NCBI RefSeq assembly: GCF_026342355.1
Contig: NZ_JAPEMV010000012.1
Coordinates: 62,001 to 126,000, forward strand
Direction of reading: 5' to 3'
Length of the DNA: 64,000 nucleotides
From: Streptomyces sp. NBC_00249
GTDB taxonomy: Bacteria > Actinomycetota > Actinomycetes > Streptomycetales > Streptomycetaceae
The translations under genes were made by a program, and so were the position numbers. The notes beneath the pieces were generated by a model that worked only from the letters and a program-made list of their open reading frames with translations, did no database searches and was not told the DNA's origin. Positions 43,854 to 51,265 of this stretch are shown here, in pieces. How positions within the stretch are numbered: the stretch's first letter is position 1; each line of letters starts with the position of its first letter.

Positions 43854-43886
43854 ATGTTGCCAAGCGTCGGCCCGTTGTGGCAACAT
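43854..43886. promoter_or_regulatory. Inverted-repeat operator ATGTTGCCA-N15-TGGCAACAT
   Basis: Two perfect 9-base arms (43854-43862 and 43878-43886), followed at 43888 by TTTGCCAG. It lies 73-105 bases before the proline-dehydrogenase-like gene and shares the TTGCCA core with the sites at 41811 and 42312. Likely bound by the XRE-TPR regulator. Confidence 0.65.
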
Positions 43887-43958
43887 TTTGCCAGAACCCT
43901 GGACGTTCCCTCGCTCCGCACCTGCGGCCTCCACCGAGAAGAATGCCGAGGCGCTGCC

Positions 43959-44936
43959 ATGACTCACGAACCCTCCCAGCGCGCCCTGTTGGAAGCCGCG
44001 GCCGAGGGCCTGCGCCGGCTCGCCGGCGACGCGCGCTGCCGCACCGCCTTCACCGTGCCCGGTTCCACGCTGCGGGAGGTCCTCTCCCCCGCCGCCCGGC
44101 GGTACGTCATCGCCCCCGACCGGGCGGGGTTCCTCGAGGAGGCCCGGGCGCTGCGCGCCAAGGGGTACCGGGTGAGCGCCGCGTTCGTCCCGCCCGACCA
44201 GGACGGGTCCGACCCGGCGGGGGTCGAGCGGATCGTCGTCGAGTACCTGGAACTGCTCGCGCACGGGGCGGCGCCCGACCGGCTCGGATTCGACCTCTGC
44301 GACGTGGGCCTGGCCCTCTCCCCCGAGCTGGCGGCGGAGAACACCGGCCGCATCGCGGCGGCCGCCGCGGCCCGGGGCAGCGAGGTCGTCCTCAGCATGG
44401 AGCGCTCCCGCACCGTCGACGCCGTCCTCGGCGTGTACGGGGCGCTGGCGGACCGGTACGGGAACCTGGGCATCACCCTCCAGGCCCACCTGCACCGCAC
44501 CGAGGACGACGCCGCCGCCATGGCCCGGCCGGGCAGGCGGATCCGGCTGGTCAAGGGCGCCTTCCCGGAACCGGCGCGGACCGCGCTGGGCCGCGGACCG
44601 GCCCTGGACGACCGCTTCCTGGCCCTGGCCGGGCGCCTGGTGGACGAGGGCGTCAGGCTGAGCCTGGCCACGCAGGACCCGGTGGTGCTCGCCGCGGCCG
44701 ACCGCGGCGGGCTGCTGGACCGGATCGAGGACGTCGAGATGCTGTACGGGGTCCAGCCCCGGCTGCTCCGCCACTACCGCGAGGCCGGGCGGCCGTGCCG
44801 GATCTACGCCACCTACGGCACGAACTGGTGGCTGCACCTGCTGCGGCGGCTCACCGAGCACCCCCCGATGGTGCTCAGCGCACTCGCCGACATCGGCGCG
44901 GGCCGCGATGTCGCCGCCGCGACCGAGTACGCGTAG
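43959..44936 (+). CDS. Proline dehydrogenase family flavoprotein
   Basis: A 325-residue (beta-alpha)8 PRODH-family protein. RIRLVKGAFPEPA corresponds to the FAD-binding strand RLVKGAYxEP, and the C-terminal TYGTNWWLHLLRRL matches the substrate-carboxylate region (YxxRRxxE) with altered spacing: Arg-Arg-Leu-Thr-Glu is kept. Bacterial PRODH oxidises proline to pyrroline-5-carboxylate. No P5C dehydrogenase is adjacent, so a catabolic role is less likely than a biosynthetic one, perhaps with the lone carrier protein. ATG 43959. Confidence 0.82.
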   Translation: MTHEPSQRALLEAAAEGLRRLAGDARCRTAFTVPGSTLREVLSPAARRYVIAPDRAGFLEEARALRAKGYRVSAAFVPPDQDGSDPAGVERIVVEYLELLAHGAAPDRLGFDLCDVGLALSPELAAENTGRIAAAAAARGSEVVLSMERSRTVDAVLGVYGALADRYGNLGITLQAHLHRTEDDAAAMARPGRRIRLVKGAFPEPARTALGRGPALDDRFLALAGRLVDEGVRLSLATQDPVVLAAADRGGLLDRIEDVEMLYGVQPRLLRHYREAGRPCRIYATYGTNWWLHLLRRLTEHPPMVLSALADIGAGRDVAAATEYA

Positions 44937-44963
44937 GCCGTCCTGGCGGCGCGGGCCGGCGGT

Positions 44964-45713
44964 TCACGCGGGGCGCGCCGCCCGCCCTGTTTCCTCGCGG
45001 AGCGCCACTGCGCCCGCGTAGCCGTCGGGGACCGCGAGGTCCTCGATGTGCCATCCGGGCGGGCCGGCCGCTGCCGCGCCCGAGCCGAGGTAGTCGAGGG
45101 ACGGGCTGCGGGCCAGGCCCGTGCCCAGTCCCTTGAGGTACGCCTCCTTGCGGACCCAGGCCCGGGCGAAGGCCGCGGGACGGTCCGCCGCGGCGCAGGC
45201 GTCGAGTTCGTCCTCCTCGCGGGGGTGGAGGACCCCCTCGTGTTCGTCCGCGGCGGCGACGGTGCCCACCGTCTGCACGTCGATGCCGACCGGCGTCGAC
45301 GCGAAGGCGATCAGCGCGAGGTCCCCGCTGTGCGACAGGGAGAAGTGCAGCGGCACGCCGGTGCCGGCCGGCGCGGGCCGGCCGTGCGGTTCGCCGCAGC
45401 ACGGGCAGGGTTCGCGCCGGAACCGCACCCGGTCCGCCGCGACGCCGAGGCGGGCGCCGAGCAGCACCCGCAGCGCGACGTGCGCGGTGAGGTAGCAGCG
45501 GCGGTCCGCGGGGCGCAGCAGTGTGTCCGCCCGGTCGCGCTCGGCGGCGTCCAGCACCCGGCGCCCGAGGTCCTCGACGAGGTCCGGCTGCCGGGTCGCG
45601 TCCGCCAGCCACACGTCCACGGGCCGTGTTCTCCCCCGCGCGGGAGCGGCGGGGCCCAGCCGCAGGATCCTCGGCGTACGCGGCTGTCGCGCCGTGCTGT
45701 TCACCATGGTCAC
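44964..45713 (-). CDS. Sfp-type 4'-phosphopantetheinyl transferase
   Basis: A 249-residue PPTase. VPLHFSLSHSGDLALIAFA, VGIDVQTVG (Mg/CoA Asp) and FARAWVRKEAYLKGLGTGL (WxxKEAxxK) are the three signature motifs. It activates carrier proteins by attaching CoA-derived pantetheine; targets here would be the A-PCP protein and the small PCP at 41948, as the enediyne PKS has its own integrated PPTase. It is divergent from the ammonia-lyase-like gene. RCPCCG-like Cys (PCPCCGEPHG) is a frequent insert in this family. Confidence 0.93.
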   Translation of the reverse strand: MTMVNSTARQPRTPRILRLGPAAPARGRTRPVDVWLADATRQPDLVEDLGRRVLDAAERDRADTLLRPADRRCYLTAHVALRVLLGARLGVAADRVRFRREPCPCCGEPHGRPAPAGTGVPLHFSLSHSGDLALIAFASTPVGIDVQTVGTVAAADEHEGVLHPREEDELDACAAADRPAAFARAWVRKEAYLKGLGTGLARSPSLDYLGSGAAAAGPPGWHIEDLAVPDGYAGAVALREETGRAARPA

Positions 45714-45905
45714 TCCTCACGCGGAGCACGCGGGCGGGAGCGCCTCGTCCGGGCCGAGGCGCGCGGAGACGTCCGTCCATCCAAAGGGCAAAGCGTCCGC
45801 GGGGACACAGGGACGTGGCCAAGTGTCCGGGCCGTCGACCTGCGCACGGCAGGAGACGCACCCGTCGCGGGGCCCGCTCCAGAATGTCCCTGCTGGTGGC
45901 ACGAC

Positions 45906-47285
45906 GTGGGGGGTGGGACGTTGTCGGTGTCCGGGACCGGGGTCGCCCACGTCGTCGTCGACGGGCGGACCCTGACCGTCGAGGCGGTACGCCGCATCGC
46001 CGAGGAGCGCGCCCCGGTGGGCGTTCTCGGGAGCGGGGACACCCCGCGTCCCCTCGCTGCGCGCGGCGCCCCGGCCGGGGAGCCGGCGGGCGGGGCCGCC
46101 CATCTGATCCGCAGTCACAGCGTCGGCCTCGGCCCGCACTTCGCCGAGGACGAGGCCCGGGCCGTCCTCGCCGCCCGGCTGAACTCACTGGCCGGGGAGT
46201 GCGCCGGGGTGCGGCCCGAGGTGACGGAGCGCCTGGTGGCGTACCTGAACCGGGGCATCACACCGGCCGTCCCCGAGATCGGCTCGCTGGGCGCCGCCGG
46301 GGACACGCTGCCGCTCGCCCATGTCGCGGCCACCCTCATCGGCGAGGGCCACGTCCTGGGGGACGGGCGCCGCGAGGAAACGGCGCAGGTGCTGCGCCGG
46401 CTCGGGACGCAGCCGTTGCGGCTGTCCCTCACCGAGGGGCGGGCGCTGGTCGGGGGCGCCTCGGCGACGACGGGAGTCGCGTCCCTGGTCGTGGCGCGCG
46501 CCCTCGGGCAGGTCCGCCAGGCCGAGATCGCGGCCGCGCTGATGACCGAGGCCACGGGCGCGGCGGCGGGCCCCTCCCCCGCCCGGGGCGACGGCTTCGC
46601 CCGCCCGCACCGGGGGCGCGGCGACACGGCGGCCGGCCTGCGGGCACTGCTGGAGGGCGGCCGCGCGGCGGGCGTACTCCCCGCGGGCGTACCCGAGGTG
46701 CTCGGCGGCGTACGGCACGCCCTGTACGGGGCGGTGGACGTCCTGGAGGCGGAACTCAACCCGGCCCGCGGGGCGGACGGCCACGGCCGGCCGGTGGCGC
46801 CCGCCCTGCACCGGGTGACGGGCGCGCTCCGCCGGCTCGGCGAGCTGGCGGGGCGCCGGCTCGACGGGCTGCTGCACCCGCGCGGCGGCGGGGAGGGGCT
46901 CCCGAGCCCGGCCGGCCCCGGCCACCACGGGTTCGCCGCGGTGGGCTGCGCGGTGGCCGCGCTGCTGGCGGAGAACCGCCGCTCCGGCCGGGACGTGGCG
47001 GGCCCGGGCCTGCTCGCGGCGCGCGGCGCCCGGCAGGTGCTGGAGAACAACCACAGGATCCTCGCGGTGGAGTTCCTCGCCGCCGCCCAGGCCGTCGACC
47101 TCCGGCGGTGCTTCGACGAGCTCGGCCCCGCCGCGCAGGCCGCGTACGACGCGGTGCGGGCGCTGGTGCCGACGCTCGGCGTGGACCGCGCGATGTCGGG
47201 GGACATCGAGCTGGTCGCCGCGGCCCTGTCCCGGGGGGAACTGCTGCGGGCGGTCGGCCGGTACGGGGGTGTCGTCCTGCGCTGA
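45906..47285 (+). CDS. Aromatic amino acid ammonia-lyase/aminomutase-like protein lacking the MIO tripeptide
   Basis: About 459 residues with the HAL/PAL fold: HLIRSHSVGLGPHF, LAARLNSLAGECAGVRPEV, YLNRGITPAVPEIGSLGAAGD, EGRALVGGA. The cofactor MIO is normally formed from Ala-Ser-Gly; here the codons at 46293-46301 read GCC GCC GGG, Ala-Ala-Gly, so MIO cannot form by the known route. The N-terminal Tyr/TGFG lid loop is also missing. It may be an inactive partner, a binding protein or an enzyme with other chemistry. Start uncertain: GTG 45906, TTG 45921 or GTG 45927. Confidence 0.8.
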   Translation: MGGGTLSVSGTGVAHVVVDGRTLTVEAVRRIAEERAPVGVLGSGDTPRPLAARGAPAGEPAGGAAHLIRSHSVGLGPHFAEDEARAVLAARLNSLAGECAGVRPEVTERLVAYLNRGITPAVPEIGSLGAAGDTLPLAHVAATLIGEGHVLGDGRREETAQVLRRLGTQPLRLSLTEGRALVGGASATTGVASLVVARALGQVRQAEIAAALMTEATGAAAGPSPARGDGFARPHRGRGDTAAGLRALLEGGRAAGVLPAGVPEVLGGVRHALYGAVDVLEAELNPARGADGHGRPVAPALHRVTGALRRLGELAGRRLDGLLHPRGGGEGLPSPAGPGHHGFAAVGCAVAALLAENRRSGRDVAGPGLLAARGARQVLENNHRILAVEFLAAAQAVDLRRCFDELGPAAQAAYDAVRALVPTLGVDRAMSGDIELVAAALSRGELLRAVGRYGGVVLR

Positions 47286-47373
47286 CCCGCGGCCGGGCCG
47301 GCCACCGCGCACCGCTCTGCACTCCGTGGCCGTACCGCGGCCACGGCGACCGATCCGGCATGGGAGGCAGGTC

Positions 47374-47691
47374 ATGAGCGAAATCCGCCCTTCGGCTGCG
47401 GAAGCCGAACAGGACACGGCCGAGTACGGGGACGGGACGCGGCACGCGCCGGCCACGGCGGTCCTCGCGGCGGCCCGTACGTCCCACCTCTACACCGCCT
47501 CGGCGGCGCAGGGCGCGGCGACGGCGCTGATCCGGCTGTTCGTGGACCAGGTGGTGCTCGGTGGCGGCGCGCCGGCCGCCGACCCCCTCCCCGCGCCGCC
47601 CGTGGAGGAGGACCGCGGCGACCACTGCGCCGCGTGCCCGGCCCTCCCGCCGACCGGTGGGTGGGACATGAAGGATTCGGGAGGTGGATGA
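47374..47691 (+). CDS. Hypothetical small protein
   Basis: A 105-residue protein starting at ATG 47374 (GGGAGGCAGG upstream). It has a central helical stretch around VLAAARTSHLYTASAAQGA, an Ala/Pro-rich linker, and a tail with CAAC (two Cys three apart) and PALPPTGGWD. No family recognised. Its stop overlaps the next start (ATGA), so it is translationally coupled to the AhpD-like protein and probably functions with it. Confidence 0.6.
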   Translation: MSEIRPSAAEAEQDTAEYGDGTRHAPATAVLAAARTSHLYTASAAQGAATALIRLFVDQVVLGGGAPAADPLPAPPVEEDRGDHCAACPALPPTGGWDMKDSGGG

Positions 47692-48737
47692 CTGTGAGGC
47701 CGGTCGTACGTGCGGTGTTGCGGGGTGCGCTCAAGGATGTCCGGTACGTACGGCCCGTGCGGCCGGGCCGTGCGCACGGGCTGGTGGCCGAGGTGTACGG
47801 GCAGGCCGAGCGGGACTTCGGGGTGCTGGCGCCGCCGCTGGCGCTGCACTCGCCCGCGCCGGGCCCGCTCGCCGCGGGCTGGCTGATGCTGCGCGAGACG
47901 CTCCTGGTGGACGGTGCGGTCGGCCGGGCGGTCAAGGAGCGCGTGGCCACCGAGGTGTCGCGGGCCAACTCCTGCCCGTACTGCGTGGAGGTGCACCAGG
48001 CGGCGCTGGAGGGGCTGGCCCCGGCGTCCGTCCCGGCGGACGGTGACGCGGTCGGGGCGTGGGCGCGGGGGTCGGGCCGCGCCCCCGGGGCGGGGCGGGA
48101 GCTGCCGTTCCCGGCCTCCGCGGCGCCGGAGATCTGCGGGGTGGCCTTCACCTTCCACTACCTCAACCGGATGGTCGCCGTCTTCCTCGCCGACTCCCCG
48201 ATGCCCGCGGCGGCTCCCGGCTTCGTGCGTGCCCCCGTCATGCGGACGGTGACCCGGGCCATGCGGCCGGTCGGGCCGGGGCCGCTGCGGCCGGGCGAGT
48301 CCCTGCGCCTGCTGCCCGGGACTCCCGCGCCGGCGGGCCGGCCGTGGGCGCGGGAGAACCCGGTCGTGGCCGACGCGCTCGGCCGGGCCGTGGCCGCCGT
48401 GGACGCCGCCGCCCGCTGGGTGCCCCGGTCGGTACGGGAACGGCTGGGCGAGCTGCTCGACGGGTGGGACGGCGGCCCGGTGGGCCCGAGCCGGGCCTGG
48501 CTCACGGAGCCGCTGGCGACGCTGCCCGGCGTCGACCGGCCGGCGGCGCGGCTCGCGCTGCTCACCGCCTTCGCCCCGTACCAGGTGACCGACGCCGACG
48601 TGGCGGCGCTGCGGGCGCGGCACCCGGGCGACCGGGAGCTGATCGAGCTCACGTCCTGGGCGGCGATGGCCGCCGCCACGCGCGTCGCGGGGCGGTGGCA
48701 GACCCCGCAGACCCTGCGGACCCCGCAACCCCTCTGA
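47688..48737 (+). CDS. AhpD-like / carboxymuconolactone decarboxylase-fold protein with CxxC
   Basis: A 349-residue protein. SRANSCPYCVEVHQAAL contains the complete AhpD active site CxxC with the downstream His, so disulfide redox chemistry is plausible. The protein is longer than AhpD (about 180), with a second helical half (residues about 190-345) that looks like a degenerate repeat. ATG 47688 overlaps the small-protein stop. Peroxide or alkyl-radical defence is possible; the product is not determined. Six bases separate its stop from the converging prephenate dehydrogenase, with no clear terminator between. Confidence 0.75.
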   Translation: MTVRPVVRAVLRGALKDVRYVRPVRPGRAHGLVAEVYGQAERDFGVLAPPLALHSPAPGPLAAGWLMLRETLLVDGAVGRAVKERVATEVSRANSCPYCVEVHQAALEGLAPASVPADGDAVGAWARGSGRAPGAGRELPFPASAAPEICGVAFTFHYLNRMVAVFLADSPMPAAAPGFVRAPVMRTVTRAMRPVGPGPLRPGESLRLLPGTPAPAGRPWARENPVVADALGRAVAAVDAAARWVPRSVRERLGELLDGWDGGPVGPSRAWLTEPLATLPGVDRPAARLALLTAFAPYQVTDADVAALRARHPGDRELIELTSWAAMAAATRVAGRWQTPQTLRTPQPL

Positions 48738-48743
48738 CCCCGG

Positions 48744-49640
48744 TCACGCACCGGGCACGGCGGGTCCGGCGGGGCCGGTCCGGGGGCGGCGGAGTGCCAC
48801 CAGGGCGGCCCTGCCGAGGTTGCCGCGGTCGAGCAGGGCGTCGACCGCGGCCGAGCCGGTGGCGCCGGGCTCGCGCAGTTCCCGTGCGGTGACGGCGAGT
48901 TCGCGGGCGATCCGGTCCACCGCGTCGGCGACGGCCACCGCGTTCTGTCCGAGGATGTCGCCCCACAGCCGGGCGTCGCCGCCCGCGATCCGGGTGGTGT
49001 CGCGTACGCCGGTGCCGGCGAGCGCGAGCACGTCCGGGTCCAGGCCCGCGAGCTGGGCGGCCAGGGCCGAGGACACCAGCTGCGGGGCGTGGGAGAGGGC
49101 GGCGACGGCCCGGTCGTGGTCCGCGGGGGTCATGTCCCTGCGGTGGGCGCCGCACAGGGTGACCAGGGCGTCGGCCGCCTCCAGCGCCCGCGGCTCGACG
49201 GTGGGGTAGGGGCACAGGATCCAGGGCCGCCCCGCGAACAGGTCCGCCTGGGCGGCGGCGGGCCCGGACAGTTCCCGGCCGGCCATGGGGTGTCCCGGTA
49301 CGTAGCCGCGCAGGTCGCAGCCGCGCAGTTCCGCCTCCGCCCAGATGCGGCCCTTGGCGCTGGCGACGTCGGTGTAGGCGTGGCCGAGGCCCCGCGCCTG
49401 GGCCGCGAACAGGGTGTCCACGACCGTGGACGGCGGGGTGGCGACGACCACGAGGTCGGCGGGCGGCGTGCGCGGTGTGAGGGGGGCACCGGCGCCCATG
49501 AGCCGGGCCTGGGCGACCGCGCGGGGGTCGCGGTCCTCCAGGGACACCGCCACCCCGGCGCCGGTCAGGGCCAGCCCGATGGAGGTGCCGATCATTCCGC
49601 AGCCGATCACGGTGACGCGGTCCGCTCCGGTGCCGCTCAT
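48744..49640 (-). CDS. Prephenate dehydrogenase
   Basis: A 298-residue TyrA-type enzyme: NAD motif VIGCGMIGTSIGLAL, YTDVASAKGRIW, the prephenate-binding His in GYVPGHPMAG, and LSHAPQLVSSALAAQL. It converts prephenate to 4-hydroxyphenylpyruvate, the substrate of HmaS. Antibiotic clusters that build hydroxyphenylglycine usually carry this gene, so it strengthens the HPG pathway reading. No ACT domain is present, which would relieve tyrosine feedback, as in dedicated cluster copies. It heads toward the AhpD-like gene and is 39 bases downstream of the DinB-like gene. Confidence 0.92.
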   Translation of the reverse strand: MSGTGADRVTVIGCGMIGTSIGLALTGAGVAVSLEDRDPRAVAQARLMGAGAPLTPRTPPADLVVVATPPSTVVDTLFAAQARGLGHAYTDVASAKGRIWAEAELRGCDLRGYVPGHPMAGRELSGPAAAQADLFAGRPWILCPYPTVEPRALEAADALVTLCGAHRRDMTPADHDRAVAALSHAPQLVSSALAAQLAGLDPDVLALAGTGVRDTTRIAGGDARLWGDILGQNAVAVADAVDRIARELAVTARELREPGATGSAAVDALLDRGNLGRAALVALRRPRTGPAGPAVPGA

Positions 49641-49679
49641 GGGGTCCTCCTCGGTGGGCTCGGATCCGGAAGAGACGGC

Positions 49680-50480
49680 CTACGCCGCGGAGTCCGTGAA
49701 CTGGCCGGGTTCGCGGCCCTCTCCGGCGGGGCCGCGGTAGGCCTGGGCGATGTCCAGCCAGCGGTCCGCCTCCTCGCCGGTGGCGGTCAGGGCGAGGTCG
49801 GCGCGGTGCCGGCGGCGGGTGACCAGCAGGCAGAAGTCGTGCGCCGGGCCGCTGATGACGTCGGCGGCGTCCTCGGGGCCCACGGTCCACAGTTCGCCCG
49901 AGGGGGCGGTGAGCTCGAAGCGGAAGGGGCCGGCCGGCGGGGTCAGGCCGTGGGACTCGTAGCCGAAGTCGCGGGTCAGGAAGGCGAAGTCGACGAGGTG
50001 GCGGAGCCGGTCGGTGGGCTCCCTGCGCACGCCGAGGGCGTCGGCGATGTCCTGTCCGTGGGCGAAGAGCTCCATGATCCCGGCGCAGGCGAGCACCACC
50101 GGCGGCAGCGGGTTGACCAGCCAGGGGACGACCTGTCCTGCGGGGACCGCGGCCAGGGCCGCCACGGAGGCCTCGCCCTCGGCCCGGAAGCGGGCCAGCA
50201 GCCCGGCCGGGGGCAGGCCGTCGAACTGCCGGAGCGCGGCGTTGACGGCGCCGTCGAAGTCGCCGGAGGCGGAGGCGGCGATGGCCTTGAAGGTGTCGGG
50301 GGCCGCGGCGGCCGTCTTGGCGAGGTTGAAGACGAAGGTCAGGTGGGCGATCTGGTCGGCGACGGTCCAGCCGGGAGCCGGGGTGGCGGTCCGCCAGGCC
50401 CGCTCGTCGAGTTCGGCGACCAGGGCGGCGACCTCCTCGATGTCGGCGGTGAGGGCCTTGAGGACGGTGTCGGTGCTCAT
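49680..50480 (-). CDS. DinB-like / maleylpyruvate isomerase family protein
   Basis: A 266-residue protein, fold of the mycothiol-dependent isomerase family: LDERAWRTATPAPGWTVADQIAHLT (Trp and His) and MELFAHGQDIADALG (HxxD). The C-terminal half (from about residue 190) has a beta-rich SCP2-like segment, PFRFELTAPSGELWTVGPED. A related but shorter protein is at 37735. It is the last gene but one of a minus-strand operon, and its leader contains three copies of a TSAAGCAAC-type motif. Function unknown. Confidence 0.75.
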   Translation of the reverse strand: MSTDTVLKALTADIEEVAALVAELDERAWRTATPAPGWTVADQIAHLTFVFNLAKTAAAAPDTFKAIAASASGDFDGAVNAALRQFDGLPPAGLLARFRAEGEASVAALAAVPAGQVVPWLVNPLPPVVLACAGIMELFAHGQDIADALGVRREPTDRLRHLVDFAFLTRDFGYESHGLTPPAGPFRFELTAPSGELWTVGPEDAADVISGPAHDFCLLVTRRRHRADLALTATGEEADRWLDIAQAYRGPAGEGREPGQFTDSAA

Positions 50481-50501
50481 GTCGGTCTCCTTCGTCGGTT
50501 T

Positions 50502-50596
50502 CGTGAAGCAACTGGGTGGGCGCGGCGGGTTGCGTGAAGCAACTCACCGGGGACGCGGCGCGGTGCGTGAAGCAACTCACCGGGGACGCGGCGCGG
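50502..50596 (-). repeat. Tandem 31-33-bp repeats carrying the AAGCAACT motif
   Basis: Two perfect 33-bp units (50531-50563 and 50564-50596) and a diverged third at 50502. Each contains CGTGAAGCAACT (50502, 50533, 50566). The 31-33 base spacing is three helical turns, putting all motifs on one face of DNA. Lies between the second thioesterase and the DinB-like gene. Confidence 0.75.
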
Positions 50597-50645
50597 CGCC
50601 GTACGGGGGCGCGGGCGGGCGGTGCGGCGGCGGGGGCGGTGCGGC

Positions 50646-51116
50646 TCAGGCGGCCCGGCCGGAAAGGGAGCGGACCCGGGTGGAGTACGGCTCCAGCGCC
50701 TTGGCCAGGGCCTCGGGGATGAGGGAGGGGACGGTCGCGGTGTTGGGGCCGCGCATGCAGGCGATGCGCTGCCTGCCCCGGGCCACGAGGGTCTCGGTGC
50801 CGTCGGCGGCGGTCTTGACGTAGTCGAAGGTGAACTCCAGCTGGGTCTGGGCCATTTCGATCAGACGCATCCGGATGGACAGCTCGTCGAAGGCGGTGAT
50901 CTCGGCGAAGTACTCGCAGTCGACCTTGAGCGTGAAGAGCTTGAGGTCGCCTTGGACCTCGGCGAGGACCGCCGGTGCCTTCTCCTTGAGGAACAGCTCG
51001 CGGCAGCGGCCCTGCCAGCGGAGGTAGTTCACGTAGTACACGTTCCCGACGAGGTTGGTCTCCTCGAATCCGACGGTGTGGGTGTACTCGAAGTAGTCGG
51101 TGGTCGTCGCGGTCAT
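50646..51116 (-). CDS. Second enediyne-type hotdog thioesterase (E10/CalE7-like)
   Basis: A 156-residue hotdog thioesterase. YTHTVGFEETNLVGNVYYVNYLRWQG and the RGRQRIACM strand match the enediyne thioesterase family (SgcE10, CalE7, DynE7), as does the PKS-linked copy at 57645, with about half the residues identical by eye. These hydrolyse the PKS-bound polyene. Having two copies is unusual; this one sits with the GMC oxidoreductase, not with the PKS. Either gives backup release or acts on a different acyl thioester. Confidence 0.9.
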   Translation of the reverse strand: MTATTTDYFEYTHTVGFEETNLVGNVYYVNYLRWQGRCRELFLKEKAPAVLAEVQGDLKLFTLKVDCEYFAEITAFDELSIRMRLIEMAQTQLEFTFDYVKTAADGTETLVARGRQRIACMRGPNTATVPSLIPEALAKALEPYSTRVRSLSGRAA

Positions 51117-51187
51117 CGTCCTCGTCCTTCGCTGCGGTCCGTGGGCGCGGACCGGGTGGATGGGGGTGCCGGCCCGTGTTCGGCCTG

Positions 51188-51202
51188 GTTGCTTGAAACA
51201 AC
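51188..51202. promoter_or_regulatory. Near-palindromic GTTGCTTGAAACAAC motif
   Basis: GTTG and CAAC arms around a CTTGAAA centre; on the minus strand it contains TTTCAAGCAAC, the same motif as at 50502-50577 and 53576. Located 72 bases before the second thioesterase start. Probable operator. Confidence 0.5.
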
Positions 51203-51265
51203 TCACTCGCCGGACGCGTCCGCCCGCGGCGGGGGTCCGCCGTCGGACGGTGGCGTGGTGGTGCG

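Noticed and set aside
45906..47285. Assignment as tyrosine aminomutase (SgcC4-like) making beta-tyrosine
   Set aside because: The MIO-forming Ser and the N-terminal Tyr loop are absent, so it should not perform that reaction; the A-domain code also points to phenylglycine, not beta-tyrosine.
50502..50596. CRISPR-like array
   Set aside because: Only about three copies, directly tandem with no spacers and no cas genes; it is a tandem repeat with a likely regulatory motif.
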